A stretch of DNA of 31,279 bases from RQOF01 sp964461135. GTDB taxonomy: Bacteria > Calditrichota > Calditrichia > RBG-13-44-9. Of this stretch, positions 7,659 through 16,753 are shown in pieces. Positions within the stretch are counted from its first letter, which is position 1, and each line of letters begins with the position of its first letter. A program made the translations under genes and the position numbers. Under the pieces are notes generated by a model. It was not told where the DNA came from, made no database searches, and worked only from the letters and a program-made list of their open reading frames with translations. The stretch is from positions 1 through 31,279 of the forward strand of contig CAYWTB010000052.1 of the NCBI GenBank assembly GCA_964461135.1, written 5' to 3'.

Positions 7659-8462
7659 TCATTTCTGTTTCCGGGGACGTTGTCCCCAAACTGACATGGT
7701 CAGGGCTTCCCGCCAGACGAAGGACGAATCATTGGTTAGATTCGGGAACAGGTTAAATTCGGACTCCGTGATGCCACCTTGTTCGACAATAATATCTTTT
7801 AATTGTTCGAATGCCATCATATGGGGTGATTTTACCTGTCCCGGACCGCCGCTAAACATCCGGACCCGGCCTTCGGCCTGACAGCTAACAAAACCCAGAG
7901 AATTCAACAATCCCGGCAGTTTCCTTCCGAAATACGGATCCAGCCCCTTTTTCTGCAGATAAGCATAAATAACTCGGGTAACTTTCAGGTATAATGCCTG
8001 CTTATCGGGTGATGAAAGCGGATCGGGAGTATCCGTAATAATATCTGGCTCTTCCAGTAAAATCCAGCCACCGGCTTTGAGGGCAACCGCTAATTTTTTT
8101 ACCACCTGTTCCCGTTGGGAAAGATGCACCAGCACATCCCGTGCATGAATTAAATCATATTTTTCAAAACCGAAGCTATAACTGGTGATGTCTTTTTCAA
8201 GAACTTCCAGATTGGGATAGGAAAGAGTCCTTAAAAATTTAGCATTGGTATCGATGGCCGTCACGTGCCCACCGGAACCGGTTTTTTCACAAAGCCAGGA
8301 TGCAATAGATCCCCTGCCCGCACCCACTTCCAAACAGTTCCATCCCCTTTTTATACCGATTCGGCTTAAAAAGTCATGCGTAGCCGGATCTTGCAACTTC
8401 TCCTGAATTGTGAGCCGGTTATCGGCCTGATTCAAATTTTTGTCGAGTAAATAATCCGTCAT
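7659..8462 (-). CDS. Class I SAM-dependent methyltransferase
   Basis: A 267-residue cytosolic protein. Motif I is CLEVGAGRGSIA (about 43-54), the glycine-rich SAM loop. The acidic residue that binds the ribose is D71 in VTAIDTN, and D91 in EKDIT is motif III. YDLIHARDVLVHL (102-114) and LLEEPD (135-140) are the motif IV and V regions, so the Rossmann-like core is complete. The C-terminal 100 residues, which would set the substrate, match nothing I recognise. The ATG at 8462 is preferred to an upstream TTG at 8486, because the extra residues add nothing. The last codons contain the palindrome GGGGAC-GTT-GTCCCC (7673-7687), which may act in transcription ending but has no T-run. It stands alone beside a repeat-rich gap. 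Confidence 0.85.
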   Translation of the reverse strand: MTDYLLDKNLNQADNRLTIQEKLQDPATHDFLSRIGIKRGWNCLEVGAGRGSIASWLCEKTGSGGHVTAIDTNAKFLRTLSYPNLEVLEKDITSYSFGFEKYDLIHARDVLVHLSQREQVVKKLAVALKAGGWILLEEPDIITDTPDPLSSPDKQALYLKVTRVIYAYLQKKGLDPYFGRKLPGLLNSLGFVSCQAEGRVRMFSGGPGQVKSPHMMAFEQLKDIIVEQGGITESEFNLFPNLTNDSSFVWREALTMSVWGQRPRKQK

Positions 8463-8580
8463 GAAAGCCCCAATCCTACAATTCAAGGTAATAAAAATTA
8501 AGGCACCGGATTTATAAACCGCAAATTAATATTAACTTTTTTGATGATTATTTTTGTGGCGCCAAATAAATGGATTATAA

Positions 8581-8595
8581 GCTGAATAATTCAGC
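8581..8595. repeat. Short perfect palindrome GCTGAAT-A-ATTCAGC
   Basis: Seven-base arms around one central base. It lies upstream of the methyltransferase gene and at the edge of the second repeat-rich gap, so it may be an operator or part of the extragenic element. Confidence 0.5.
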
Positions 8596-8623
8596 AGGCA
8601 ATTGCGCACATAGACGAAGGGCA

Positions 8624-8652
8624 TAAGATAACAAGATACAAGATACAAGAAT
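8624..8652 (+). repeat. Heptamer array of CAAGATA type
   Basis: TAAGATA (8624-8630), one extra base, then CAAGATA (8632-8638), CAAGATA (8639-8645) and CAAGAAT (8646-8652). A partial partner on the opposite strand lies at 8679-8690, where the minus strand reads CTGAGATACAGG. This is the same architecture as the element at 4276-4613, with another heptamer sequence. Confidence 0.7.
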
Positions 8653-8718
8653 TCCTGAAGAATATTGATAGAGACTTTCCTGTATCTCAGCAATCGGATT
8701 TATCAGTTGTTTACCTTA

Positions 8719-8815
8719 GCACTTTTTGTATTTGGTTTACATAATATTTTTTGAATTCGTGTGAATTTGTGTAATTCGTGGATAAAAAAAGAGTCAATAG
8801 TTGACTAAAAAGTGC
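8719..8815. repeat. Inverted repeat enclosing the second ATTCGTG copy
   Basis: GCACTTTTT (8719-8727) and AAAAAGTGC (8807-8815) are a perfect 9-bp inverted pair around the 49-bp repeat. Just inside the right arm is the small palindrome AGTCAA-TAG-TTGACT (8792-8806). No coding frame is present. The element lies downstream of the hybrid histidine kinase gene. Confidence 0.7.
8742..8790 (+). repeat. 49-bp ATTCGTG repeat, copy 2
   Basis: Aligns without gaps to 4481-4529, same orientation, with five mismatches. The middle unit has drifted to ATTTGTG, but the 10- and 9-base spacing of the units is kept. Confidence 0.85.
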
Positions 8816-8890
8816 CTGACAACAAGTGTCTGGAGTTTCCTTCCCATACAATAACATTCATATCTGTATAGCGATAAAGGACATATTCGT

Positions 8891-11800
8891 TTAATTTTTT
8901 TTGTTGTCAGTTACATCAAGAATCTGCCTGACTTTGGTCATCAGTTCCTGAATGGAGTAGGGTTTTTGAAGGAAATTCAGATCTTTTTCCAGTTCACCCC
9001 CGCGCACGATGTGTGTGTCAGTATAGCCAGAAGTGAAAAGGATCCTGATGCCCGGCCGCAATTCCTTTATTTTTTCAGCCAGTTCTTTGCCATTCATTCC
9101 CGGCATAACTAAATCCGTTATGAGCATATCAATCCTGCTTCTATTTTTTGTAAACCGTTTAATGGCTTTCCGGCCATCTTCAGCAGTGCTTACCTGATAT
9201 CCAAAACCGGTTAACACCGAGGAGGTGAAATCCCTTACACTCTTATCATCTTCCACGATCAATATATATTCATGGCCTGCAAATTCACCCGCCCCATTTT
9301 CCCGCAACCCGATTACCGACAATTCTTCATCGGTTACCGGCCAGTATATCTTGAAAGTGGTCCCCTTACCGGTTTCGCTGTAAACCCAGATATATCCATT
9401 ATTCTGTTTCACAATTCCATATACCGTCGCCAATCCCAGCCCGGTCCCTTTTTCCTTACCTTTGGTGGTAAAAAATGGTTCAAAAATCTGCTGTTTTATT
9501 TCCTCCGTCATGCCGGTGCCATCATCACTTACCGAAAAAATGGTATAATAACCGGTACGGCTGCCCATATGTCTGGCCACATAAGATTCATCCAGAAAGG
9601 TTTGACCGGTATGAATTATGATTTTCTTCTCACCGTTGTGGTTTTCTTTCTGATCTATGGCATCGCGGGCATTGACAATCAGGTTGATTAATATCTGTTC
9701 GATCTGGCCGGGATCGGCTTTGATCCGTGGCAGATCGGAAGACAAATTCATCTGGATGTCTATGTCCTCACCAATTAAACGGCGCAACATGCTGTTGGAA
9801 CTGTTTATAATCTGATTAATATCCACAATGCGGGGTTGAATGATCTGTTTGCGGCTGAAAGCCAGAATCTGACGGGTCAGATTTTCCGCCCGTTCACTGG
9901 CCGAGTAAACCGCCGTCAGATCTTTCCGCAAGGGATGATTATCGCCCAGTTTACTCAATGCCAGATCGGAATATCCTTTTATCACGGTGAGAAGATTATT
10001 AAAGTCATGGGCAATTCCTCCCGCCAGGGTACCGATCGATTCCATCTTTTGGGATTGCAGTAACTGCTGCTGCAGAAGTTTCCGTTCGGTTATATCCTCA
10101 TTTATAGCCAGAAAATGGCTTATTTCACCCCGTTCGTTTTTTATGGAGGAAATGTAAGCGAATTGCCAGAAAAGTTCACCATTCTTCTTCCGGTTACGGA
10201 GTTCTCCGCGCCACTCTTTGCCGGACTGAATGTTTTCCCACAATTCCTTATAAACTGATTCAGGGGTTTCTCCGGACTTTAATATGCGTGGATTTTTCCC
10301 CTTCACTTCCTCCGGAGAATAACCGGTGACTTCGGTGAATTTTTGATTTACATATTGAATGTTGCCCTCCAAATCGGTGATAACCACCAGAGCAGAACTC
10401 TGTTCCAGGGCACGGGACAATATGCGGATCTGCTCTTCCGCCTGCTTTCGCTTTATGGACACAGCGATCTGTTTAGACACAAATTCGAGCAGTGCCAGAT
10501 CCGATTCATCATACGCATTCTCATCGTCGTAACTTTGAACGACCAGAACTCCGATCACATCTTCATCCACGGTGAGGGGAACCCCCAGCCAGATTTTTGA
10601 ATCCGATCCGACATTTCCGATTTTACCCTCTTCCTGCAGTTTTTGCATATCATTCTCTTTCAGGAGAAGGGATTGGCTATTTTTAATCACCAGCGCACTA
10701 ATGGTATTGGCCGCCGGGACTTTCTCAAATTGGTCAAATTCGTCTTTCATATAAGGGAGCATAATAGTGTCAGTTTCTTTCTCGTACAGCCCCACAAAAA
10801 AATTTGTAGTGTCAATAAGCCGGCTTAACTCCTGATGAATCACGGCATACAGTTCAGACATCTGTTGCGTCTGGGAAACCGCATTTGCGATATTAAACAT
10901 CACCTGTTGCAGCATTTCTGACCGTTTCCGTTGGGTAATATCCAGCGCAAAAATAGCAATTCGGGTTATCTCATCTTTGCCGTCCTGGACGGGGTAGACA
11001 TAATTAAGATAGGTGCGGGCATCACGGGAATCTTCAAAAATCTCCGGTTTACCGGTTTTTATTATTTGTTCGATGGCTTCTCTTCTGGAATGCCCGGCTT
11101 CCAGGGGCATAAAATTAAATGCATTTTCTCCAATGATAGCATCAATCGTTTTATTAAAGCCCCTTGCCAGGGCATGGTTGGCCACCAGTATGGTCATATT
11201 TTTGTCCATCAAAAAAGCAGGTTCCGGCAGAGCATCAATGAATACGCGAAGCGACGCCTCACTTTCTTTTAAACTCCTGTCCGCTTTTTCCTTTTCTTCT
11301 CGCAACAAAACAACCCGGTCTCCCAAAGCCTGGGACATCAGCCACAAAAATGGGATGCTACCTGCAATGTAAGCGGATTCGGTGAAATTGTTACTGGGCA
11401 GAAGCCCCAATTGCACCAGAGAAAGCATGATAACACTGAATAGGAAAATAAACATACTGACCAGGTAATAAACCGCCGGATGATATCCCTGTTTCCAGGA
11501 AATATAACCGAGGATAAAAACAAATACTGAATATGAAATGACTACATATGGAATCTGGCTGGCCATAAGGGGATAATTGATAAAGGCCGTTATAATAATC
11601 AATATACCGGAAAAATATAATACTGGTGAAATGAACCGGTGCAACTTTCTCATGCGGTTTCTTGTCTGAAGAAAGGTATTCGTGAAGCTCCAGAAGGAAA
11701 TCATCATCAGGCCTATGAAAACAAGAATGGACAAATGGTTCCACTTAACTAAATCCGGCCAGAAGTAAAGGGAAGCCATACCGTTATAACAGAGAGTAAA

Positions 11801-12496
11801 TAAGAGAAAATTGGCCAGAAAAACGGCAAAATATAAATATCCCTTATCACGCAGGGAAAAGAAAAGGAAAATATTATAGCCCATCATTATTAGAAAGATA
11901 CCTATATAGATTCCCATTAACAGATTATTGACGCGGCTATGCCTCATAAATTCCGTCATGGAATACAGGGTAAGGGGCAGAATCATGGCATCTTCGCTCT
12001 GAAAACGCATATAAACAGTCTGCGTACTCTGCTGGGGGAGGATTATCAGGAAGACCATGCGATTATAAATATGATCACGGGATGCTATCGGCAGCATACT
12101 TCCGGTTTTTTTCTCTGCAATTAATGCTCCTTCAGCTGAAATCAGGTAGAGATCCGAGTAGTTCATGGTAGCGGTACCCAGTTCCAGAATCCAGGGCGAT
12201 CGTCTGGAGATTTCCGTATCATTACGAATGCTGAAACGTATCCACCAGGCAGAAGGGGTATAACCAAAAGCGGGAACATTTTTATGGTTCGGAGTGAATT
12301 TTTCATTGAATTCACCGTAAATGATATCAAAAATGGAAAGGTATCCGGATGGATCTTCCAGGGTTTCCAGATGTACTCCCAAGGGATATTTACTTTGGGT
12401 ATCCTCAAGGACAACTGTTTCCTGAGCGGTCATAAAATTAAACAGGCTGCTAAGAATAAGCAGCAGGGGTATTATCTTCGCGATTCGTATTATCAT
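8891..12496 (-). CDS. Hybrid sensor histidine kinase: DISM 7TM, PAS, GAF, PAS, HisKA, ATPase, receiver
   Basis: A 1201-residue inner-membrane sensor. After a signal-like helix (about 1-25) comes an extracytoplasmic beta domain of 7TMR-DISM extracellular type (about 35-185), then seven membrane helices (about 190-395). The cytoplasmic part has a PAS domain (about 415-525), a GAF domain (530-680), a second PAS with PAC (about 690-805), a HisKA domain with the phospho-accepting H830 in GGIAHDFNN, and an ATPase domain with N-box NLIVNARDAID (938-948), DDGTGM (991-996) and a GTGLGL lid. It ends in a receiver domain with acidic residues near 1082-1084, phospho-acceptor D1128 in LITDLVMPG and K1178. 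All catalytic residues are present. The start at 12496 is preferred to 12556 because CAGGAA lies before it and the signal helix then begins directly. No partner regulator is adjacent; the signal is unknown. Confidence 0.92.
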   Translation of the reverse strand: MIIRIAKIIPLLLILSSLFNFMTAQETVVLEDTQSKYPLGVHLETLEDPSGYLSIFDIIYGEFNEKFTPNHKNVPAFGYTPSAWWIRFSIRNDTEISRRSPWILELGTATMNYSDLYLISAEGALIAEKKTGSMLPIASRDHIYNRMVFLIILPQQSTQTVYMRFQSEDAMILPLTLYSMTEFMRHSRVNNLLMGIYIGIFLIMMGYNIFLFFSLRDKGYLYFAVFLANFLLFTLCYNGMASLYFWPDLVKWNHLSILVFIGLMMISFWSFTNTFLQTRNRMRKLHRFISPVLYFSGILIIITAFINYPLMASQIPYVVISYSVFVFILGYISWKQGYHPAVYYLVSMFIFLFSVIMLSLVQLGLLPSNNFTESAYIAGSIPFLWLMSQALGDRVVLLREEKEKADRSLKESEASLRVFIDALPEPAFLMDKNMTILVANHALARGFNKTIDAIIGENAFNFMPLEAGHSRREAIEQIIKTGKPEIFEDSRDARTYLNYVYPVQDGKDEITRIAIFALDITQRKRSEMLQQVMFNIANAVSQTQQMSELYAVIHQELSRLIDTTNFFVGLYEKETDTIMLPYMKDEFDQFEKVPAANTISALVIKNSQSLLLKENDMQKLQEEGKIGNVGSDSKIWLGVPLTVDEDVIGVLVVQSYDDENAYDESDLALLEFVSKQIAVSIKRKQAEEQIRILSRALEQSSALVVITDLEGNIQYVNQKFTEVTGYSPEEVKGKNPRILKSGETPESVYKELWENIQSGKEWRGELRNRKKNGELFWQFAYISSIKNERGEISHFLAINEDITERKLLQQQLLQSQKMESIGTLAGGIAHDFNNLLTVIKGYSDLALSKLGDNHPLRKDLTAVYSASERAENLTRQILAFSRKQIIQPRIVDINQIINSSNSMLRRLIGEDIDIQMNLSSDLPRIKADPGQIEQILINLIVNARDAIDQKENHNGEKKIIIHTGQTFLDESYVARHMGSRTGYYTIFSVSDDGTGMTEEIKQQIFEPFFTTKGKEKGTGLGLATVYGIVKQNNGYIWVYSETGKGTTFKIYWPVTDEELSVIGLRENGAGEFAGHEYILIVEDDKSVRDFTSSVLTGFGYQVSTAEDGRKAIKRFTKNRSRIDMLITDLVMPGMNGKELAEKIKELRPGIRILFTSGYTDTHIVRGGELEKDLNFLQKPYSIQELMTKVRQILDVTDNKKN

Positions 12497-12678
12497 CAAA
12501 AATTCCTGATTGTGCGCAGCACAACTTTTCACATTATTATCGTATAGAATTGACATAAATTAAGAGGATAATTCAATTTTGAGGAGAAACGGGAACCCGG
12601 GGATTTTAAATAAAATTTACAATTTAGCGAAAACACAACAGCGGGATATTAAACAGGTTACCGGGATAGTATCTATGA

Positions 12679-13959
12679 TTAGAAAATTCCACCCGCCTTA
12701 ATCCCCAGATTAATTCCAAAATTCCCAATAATTTCTGATTTCACCAGGTTATAAAATGTCTGGACCTGAAATTCGGCGACAAAATGGCTTTTAGGATCAG
12801 AAATAAATTCAAATCCGAAATTCAGACAAATCTGGGTGACTTGCGTATTATAACCTTGTATTACTATCCTGGAACGATAAGAGTAATAACCTGAGCTGAA
12901 AAGGCTGTTTATTTCATTTTCCAGAAAAACGTGCCGGTAACCCACGCCATGACGAAACAGGTAAGTGGCGGAAACATTTAAAGCGATATATTTTATGTTG
13001 AAATCAGTTCCGAAGGATGACTTTGATCGTTTATATTTTTGATAATTTCTCCCGTATTCAATTCCCCAACCTGCTCGGTATCTGTTTGAAATATAGTAAT
13101 TCATATTAAAGGTAAAACCAATACCAATACGGGTAATCATCTGAGCAATATTATATTGGGACGTGACACCGGAATAAGAATCTGTCAGATAAAAGAGATT
13201 CACATCATACAGAGGAGTAGTAAAAAGCAGGGCCTGTAAACCGGCTGTAAAGCAATGAGTCCGGCGCAGGACCTCCTTCTGTTGAGACAGTTTGAGAGCT
13301 TCCTCATAATTTGTGAATCTTCTTTTGGTTTCCTGGTCCAGTTGATCAAGCTTCTTTTCCAGAATATCTTTGGTATAAGAGTCCTGCTTTTCAATCTCCA
13401 TTGATTTCAATAAAATATAAGCGGATTTGAAATCATCCCTTTCTAAAAAGTATTCCGCCTTTTTCATCTGCATTTCTACGGATTTTTTCAATTGATTCAG
13501 ATATCGTATTTTACTGTCAAATGCCAGACCATAGTATCTCAGGGCTTTCTTTTTCTGATCTCCATTAACCTGTGACCGAAATTTCAAATAGTAGGAATGG
13601 GCTAATTCTCCCGCTTTGTCCGGTTAAAAATACTCTTCAAAGAGCAGGTATTGGCTAATTCTTTTATCACATTCCTGCACCGACAGCGAGTCTATCTTGT
13701 TGAAATACCCGGTGAGGTAATGGTACCTGTCTTTGATATCCTGATAGGTTTTACGGTCATCCGGATCAATTTTTTTGTCGGTGAACAGCAAGTCCTCTTC
13801 CTCAAAAAAATTTTCCACTGCTGAATAATCAGCCTTGATGAGATAGGAATTCAGTTTTAAATAGTCCAATTCGGAAAAGACTTGTGTGAAGATGGAAGCG
13901 GGTTGAAGTACAATCAGGAACGATATAAGGTATAATGAATGCATTAAATTCGAATTCAT
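12679..13959 (-). pseudogene. Outer-membrane barrel protein with helical N-domain, split by an in-frame stop
   Basis: Two frames, 13959-13624 (111 residues) and 13587-12679 (302 residues), lie in the same reading frame, separated by TAA at 13624-13626 and twelve sense codons. Read through, the sequence is ...LLFEEYF, stop, PDKAGELAHSYY, LKFRSQV..., with helical character continuous across the stop. The whole would be about 426 residues: signal peptide (1-26, ending SIFTQV), helical repeats of TPR-like spacing (about 30-230), then alternating hydrophobic strands ending GINLGIKAGGIF, a membrane barrel of roughly 190 residues. The downstream piece has no ATG near its beginning and no signal peptide, so it should not be exported alone. 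The ATG at 13959 has a good site (AGGGAG). Likely a recent nonsense mutation; a sequencing error or a suppressed stop are alternatives. Confidence 0.7.
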
Positions 13960-14650
13960 AATTTCGCTCCCTGACTTGATCAGAGACTGTTTATTTTTAC
14001 ATTTCTCCTGCTGTTAAAGGGCCAGCTTTAAGAAAGATTAACAAAAATATTTTCAATATCATTACCAGTTTTATCTAAAAACAGTGGCGGTGATAACTGC
14101 TGCTTTATCCGGCTGTCCATTATGCTAGTGAAAAATATATTATTTGGATTCTCTAAATCCTCTATTTTCATCGGTCTGAAAAAGGAATATGGAACGGAGA
14201 TGGTCCGTTGAATTTTTAACTGATCTATCCTAAACACAGCTATTAGTACATCACTATCGGAATATATTCGGGATATTCGGATAGCAATCCTGAACATGGA
14301 AAATAACCGTGCCATTTCCCATGAGTTCTCTATATTTTATATCATGATTGTGATTATAATAAAGAAAAAAGAGGATAAAATCAAGCGTAAATGCCTGTCA
14401 AATATTTTTACCTTCCAGGGTTGTCTTGATTACGATTAATTTTCTGAAATTTCATGGGCTATCTGATCACTTTTCGGCGGGTTCCCCTGGTCGAGCAAAA
14501 ACAGATTTGTCTGAATAATCCATTAGCCGCAGTATATTCTGCGGTTGTGAAAATCAGCCGGGTAAAATTTAGGTATAAAATTAGTAATTCTTTATTGGAT
14601 TCACTCTTCTTCAGAATATGGCCTTTTAAACATGACTGCCGGTCTGTGTT
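13960..14650. other. Long gap with one doubtful small frame
   Basis: Upstream of the broken barrel gene. It must contain that gene's promoter. The only candidate is a minus-strand frame of 95 codons at 14028-14315 (ATG; product begins MARLFSMFRIAIRISRIY). It has no domain I recognise, GGGAA abutting rather than spaced from the start, and an unusual composition rich in isoleucine. I would not annotate it without homologues. It may be a gene remnant. No heptamers or strong hairpins were seen. Confidence 0.4.
14028..14315 (-). CDS. Doubtful small hypothetical protein (95 aa)
   Basis: Weak call. The product is basic at the N-terminus and contains ISVPYSFFRP and NIFFTSIMDSRIKQQ. There is no signal peptide, clear membrane segment or motif. 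The start codon has only GGGAA directly against it. It is listed because it is the sole frame of any length in a 690-bp gap between two minus-strand genes; it could be a chance frame or the remains of a gene. Confidence 0.22.
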   Translation of the reverse strand: MARLFSMFRIAIRISRIYSDSDVLIAVFRIDQLKIQRTISVPYSFFRPMKIEDLENPNNIFFTSIMDSRIKQQLSPPLFLDKTGNDIENIFVNLS

Positions 14651-15751
14651 TCACCCCTCATCAACTATGGATGGCAGAATATAGTGTGAAATGATATCAA
14701 ATATAGCCCACTCCTGTACGGTGGAAGTATCCGGGTCCACTTGATCAGGTGCTGTAGACACCGCGATTAAATTAAGAGCAGGAAAAACGATAACAAACTG
14801 ACCGCCATAACCGTAACCCATAAATAAATCATATTCATTAATTTGACCAAGCCACCATAACCAGGCATAGTTATAATTTTTGAAAGCACCCCATTCATTG
14901 GGATGTTGCAGGTTGGTGCTGGGAGAAAGGGTAAGTTCAATCCAGTCAACCGGTACGATCTGTATTCCGTTCAGCCTGCCTTGGTTCAGATACAAGTACC
15001 CCAGAACTGCCATTTCACGCGGCGTAAAATACATGGAGTTTCCTCCAAAATAATATCCCTGCGGATCTTGCTCCCAGTCATCTATATCTATATTCATGGG
15101 ATCGAATAGAAATTTCCTGGCAAAATTCAATGTGGTTTCTGAGGTTGCTTTGGTAATTATTGCAGAGAGTAAATGGGTTTGAAAGGTATTATAACGCATT
15201 CTTTCCCCGGGATCATTTTCAAGCGGATATTCGATGGTCTTTTTTATCCAATTATCCGAATGATATAATTCCCAATAAACGCCGTAATTATCCTCGTCTT
15301 CTCCTGCAATTCCCATGCGCATGGTCAGCAGATGCTTGATGGTAATATCATATTTCCGGGGATCTATCCCGGGATAGACATACTCAGGGAAATAATCCAG
15401 CATTTTTTCTTCCAGGCTGTCAATATATCCCTGATACAATGCGATGCCCGTAATGGCCGACAAAAAACTTTTCGATACCGACATAACGTTATGAGGTTGA
15501 TATTTATGGTAGCCGTTAAAATATTCTTCTCCAACGATAACTCCATTTCTGATGATCAGAAGTCCGTCAACAAAGCCCCGCAGCTTCGCCTCCCGGAAGG
15601 CAGAATCCAGGACCTGAGAATTCATCCCCTGTTCCTCGGGTGAGGTTGAATTCCAGTTCGATTGTCTGAATTCCACTTTGGAAGGATCCTTAATACATCC
15701 GATAGTGAATAGCAGTATCACAATAACAATGAGTAAACCGGGATTTTTCAT
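14651..15751 (-). CDS. Serine hydrolase lipoprotein, class C beta-lactamase fold
   Basis: A 366-residue lipoprotein: signal peptide with lipobox LFTIGC, the modified cysteine being C19. The beta-lactamase/transpeptidase-like core has the SxxK motif SVSK (S91 nucleophile, K94), the second motif at Y187 in RMRYNTFQTHLLSAI, and a third-motif region MGYGYGGQF (about 311-319), where a glycine-rich strand replaces the KTG box, as in many esterase-like members. The family includes peptidases, esterases and beta-lactamases; the reaction cannot be told from sequence. The ATG at 15751 is chosen because CAGGGT precedes it and the signal peptide begins there. The longer frame to 15856 adds a cytosolic-looking 35 residues. 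It follows the DUF4249 gene by 188 bp and could be a loose member of that operon. Confidence 0.88.
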   Translation of the reverse strand: MKNPGLLIVIVILLFTIGCIKDPSKVEFRQSNWNSTSPEEQGMNSQVLDSAFREAKLRGFVDGLLIIRNGVIVGEEYFNGYHKYQPHNVMSVSKSFLSAITGIALYQGYIDSLEEKMLDYFPEYVYPGIDPRKYDITIKHLLTMRMGIAGEDEDNYGVYWELYHSDNWIKKTIEYPLENDPGERMRYNTFQTHLLSAIITKATSETTLNFARKFLFDPMNIDIDDWEQDPQGYYFGGNSMYFTPREMAVLGYLYLNQGRLNGIQIVPVDWIELTLSPSTNLQHPNEWGAFKNYNYAWLWWLGQINEYDLFMGYGYGGQFVIVFPALNLIAVSTAPDQVDPDTSTVQEWAIFDIISHYILPSIVDEG

Positions 15752-15939
15752 TTTACCCTGTCTTAATATTTTTTTAAATCGCTGGTCTGCGGACCGTGGC
15801 CATTTAATGGATGTGCAGATATCCACTATCATACAAATTATCATTTTTTTGAGCAACGTGTTATAGATTTCTGTGAATGCAAATGCAGGCGAAAATTGAA
15901 AATACTCTGATTACGGAATATGTTTTTGTCCCTATAGTA

Positions 15940-16746
15940 TCAATCAACCGTTTTTACATACCGGCGAACAGCTTTGGCACTGAAATATCCCAGTGCTCCG
16001 TTATCCAGATTTGTCGTGGGATTGAAGGTGGTAACCGGGATAAAGGAACTGACGAATTCATCATTTTCATTCTCATCAGCCATCTCAAGCGTATGGTAAA
16101 ATTCGTAAGTTGCCCTGTCAATGGTTATGACTTCCAACATGGCAATATCATTTGGTTTAAAATAGACATTTATATCATCAAATACAATTTCTTCACCATC
16201 ATTCAGGTGATCCTGATATAAAAAATGGTTAAACAGTTCACCATTTCCATATACATTAATCATACAGTAATCCTCAATTCCGGGATGGTCCTGCAAGGAA
16301 AAGGTTAATGCATAAATTTCAATATCAGCAGGTATTCTGGTTAGATTCATGGTGTTCAATACCAGAGGTTGTGGCATGGTGGATTCTGCAGTATACGTCT
16401 GGTAATCTGCCAGGACGGTTAAAGTATATCGTGTCCCCGGAACACCATGAAAATTCGATGCCTGGTAAAGTCCTGCTCCGGACTCCCGCAACTGGACCCC
16501 GTTGCCCTGATCATCTTTGATGGTTACAGTGGCCCCCCTTACCGGAGAGAAATCCGCACGGGAATTCAATCCCACCGTGCGGCTTATTTTTACGTGCTGC
16601 GGTTCCTGAAGATCGCTAAGGTTTGCTTCAATGATAATTTTCTCTTCAAACTCGGACAAATCTAGATTAACCGGATCCTGGTAACAGGAAAATGTCACTA
16701 ACCAAAAAATAATAAAAGGAATGAATTGTATTTTCCTGATAAACAT
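15940..16746 (-). CDS. DUF4249 outer-membrane lipoprotein
   Basis: A 268-residue protein with a type II signal peptide (lipobox LVTFSC, C21) and the features of DUF4249: IIIEANLSD early, a beta-sandwich with RGATVTIKDDQGN (about 79-91), GTRYTLTVLADYQTYTAEST (about 114-133), and a C-terminal half ending ALGYFSAKAV. In Bacteroidota, DUF4249 genes follow STN-type TonB-dependent receptors. Here the gene begins seven bases after the receptor stop codon, with GAGG six bases before its ATG, so the two are certainly co-transcribed. The role is probably to sit on the outer face of the receptor and help capture its ligand, but this is inferred from context rather than shown for the family. Confidence 0.88.
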   Translation of the reverse strand: MFIRKIQFIPFIIFWLVTFSCYQDPVNLDLSEFEEKIIIEANLSDLQEPQHVKISRTVGLNSRADFSPVRGATVTIKDDQGNGVQLRESGAGLYQASNFHGVPGTRYTLTVLADYQTYTAESTMPQPLVLNTMNLTRIPADIEIYALTFSLQDHPGIEDYCMINVYGNGELFNHFLYQDHLNDGEEIVFDDINVYFKPNDIAMLEVITIDRATYEFYHTLEMADENENDEFVSSFIPVTTFNPTTNLDNGALGYFSAKAVRRYVKTVD

Positions 16747-16753
16747 GATGGCC

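Noticed and set aside
7673..7687. Terminator for the methyltransferase gene
   Set aside because: GGGGAC-GTT-GTCCCC is a perfect small palindrome but lies inside the coding frame and lacks a T-run.
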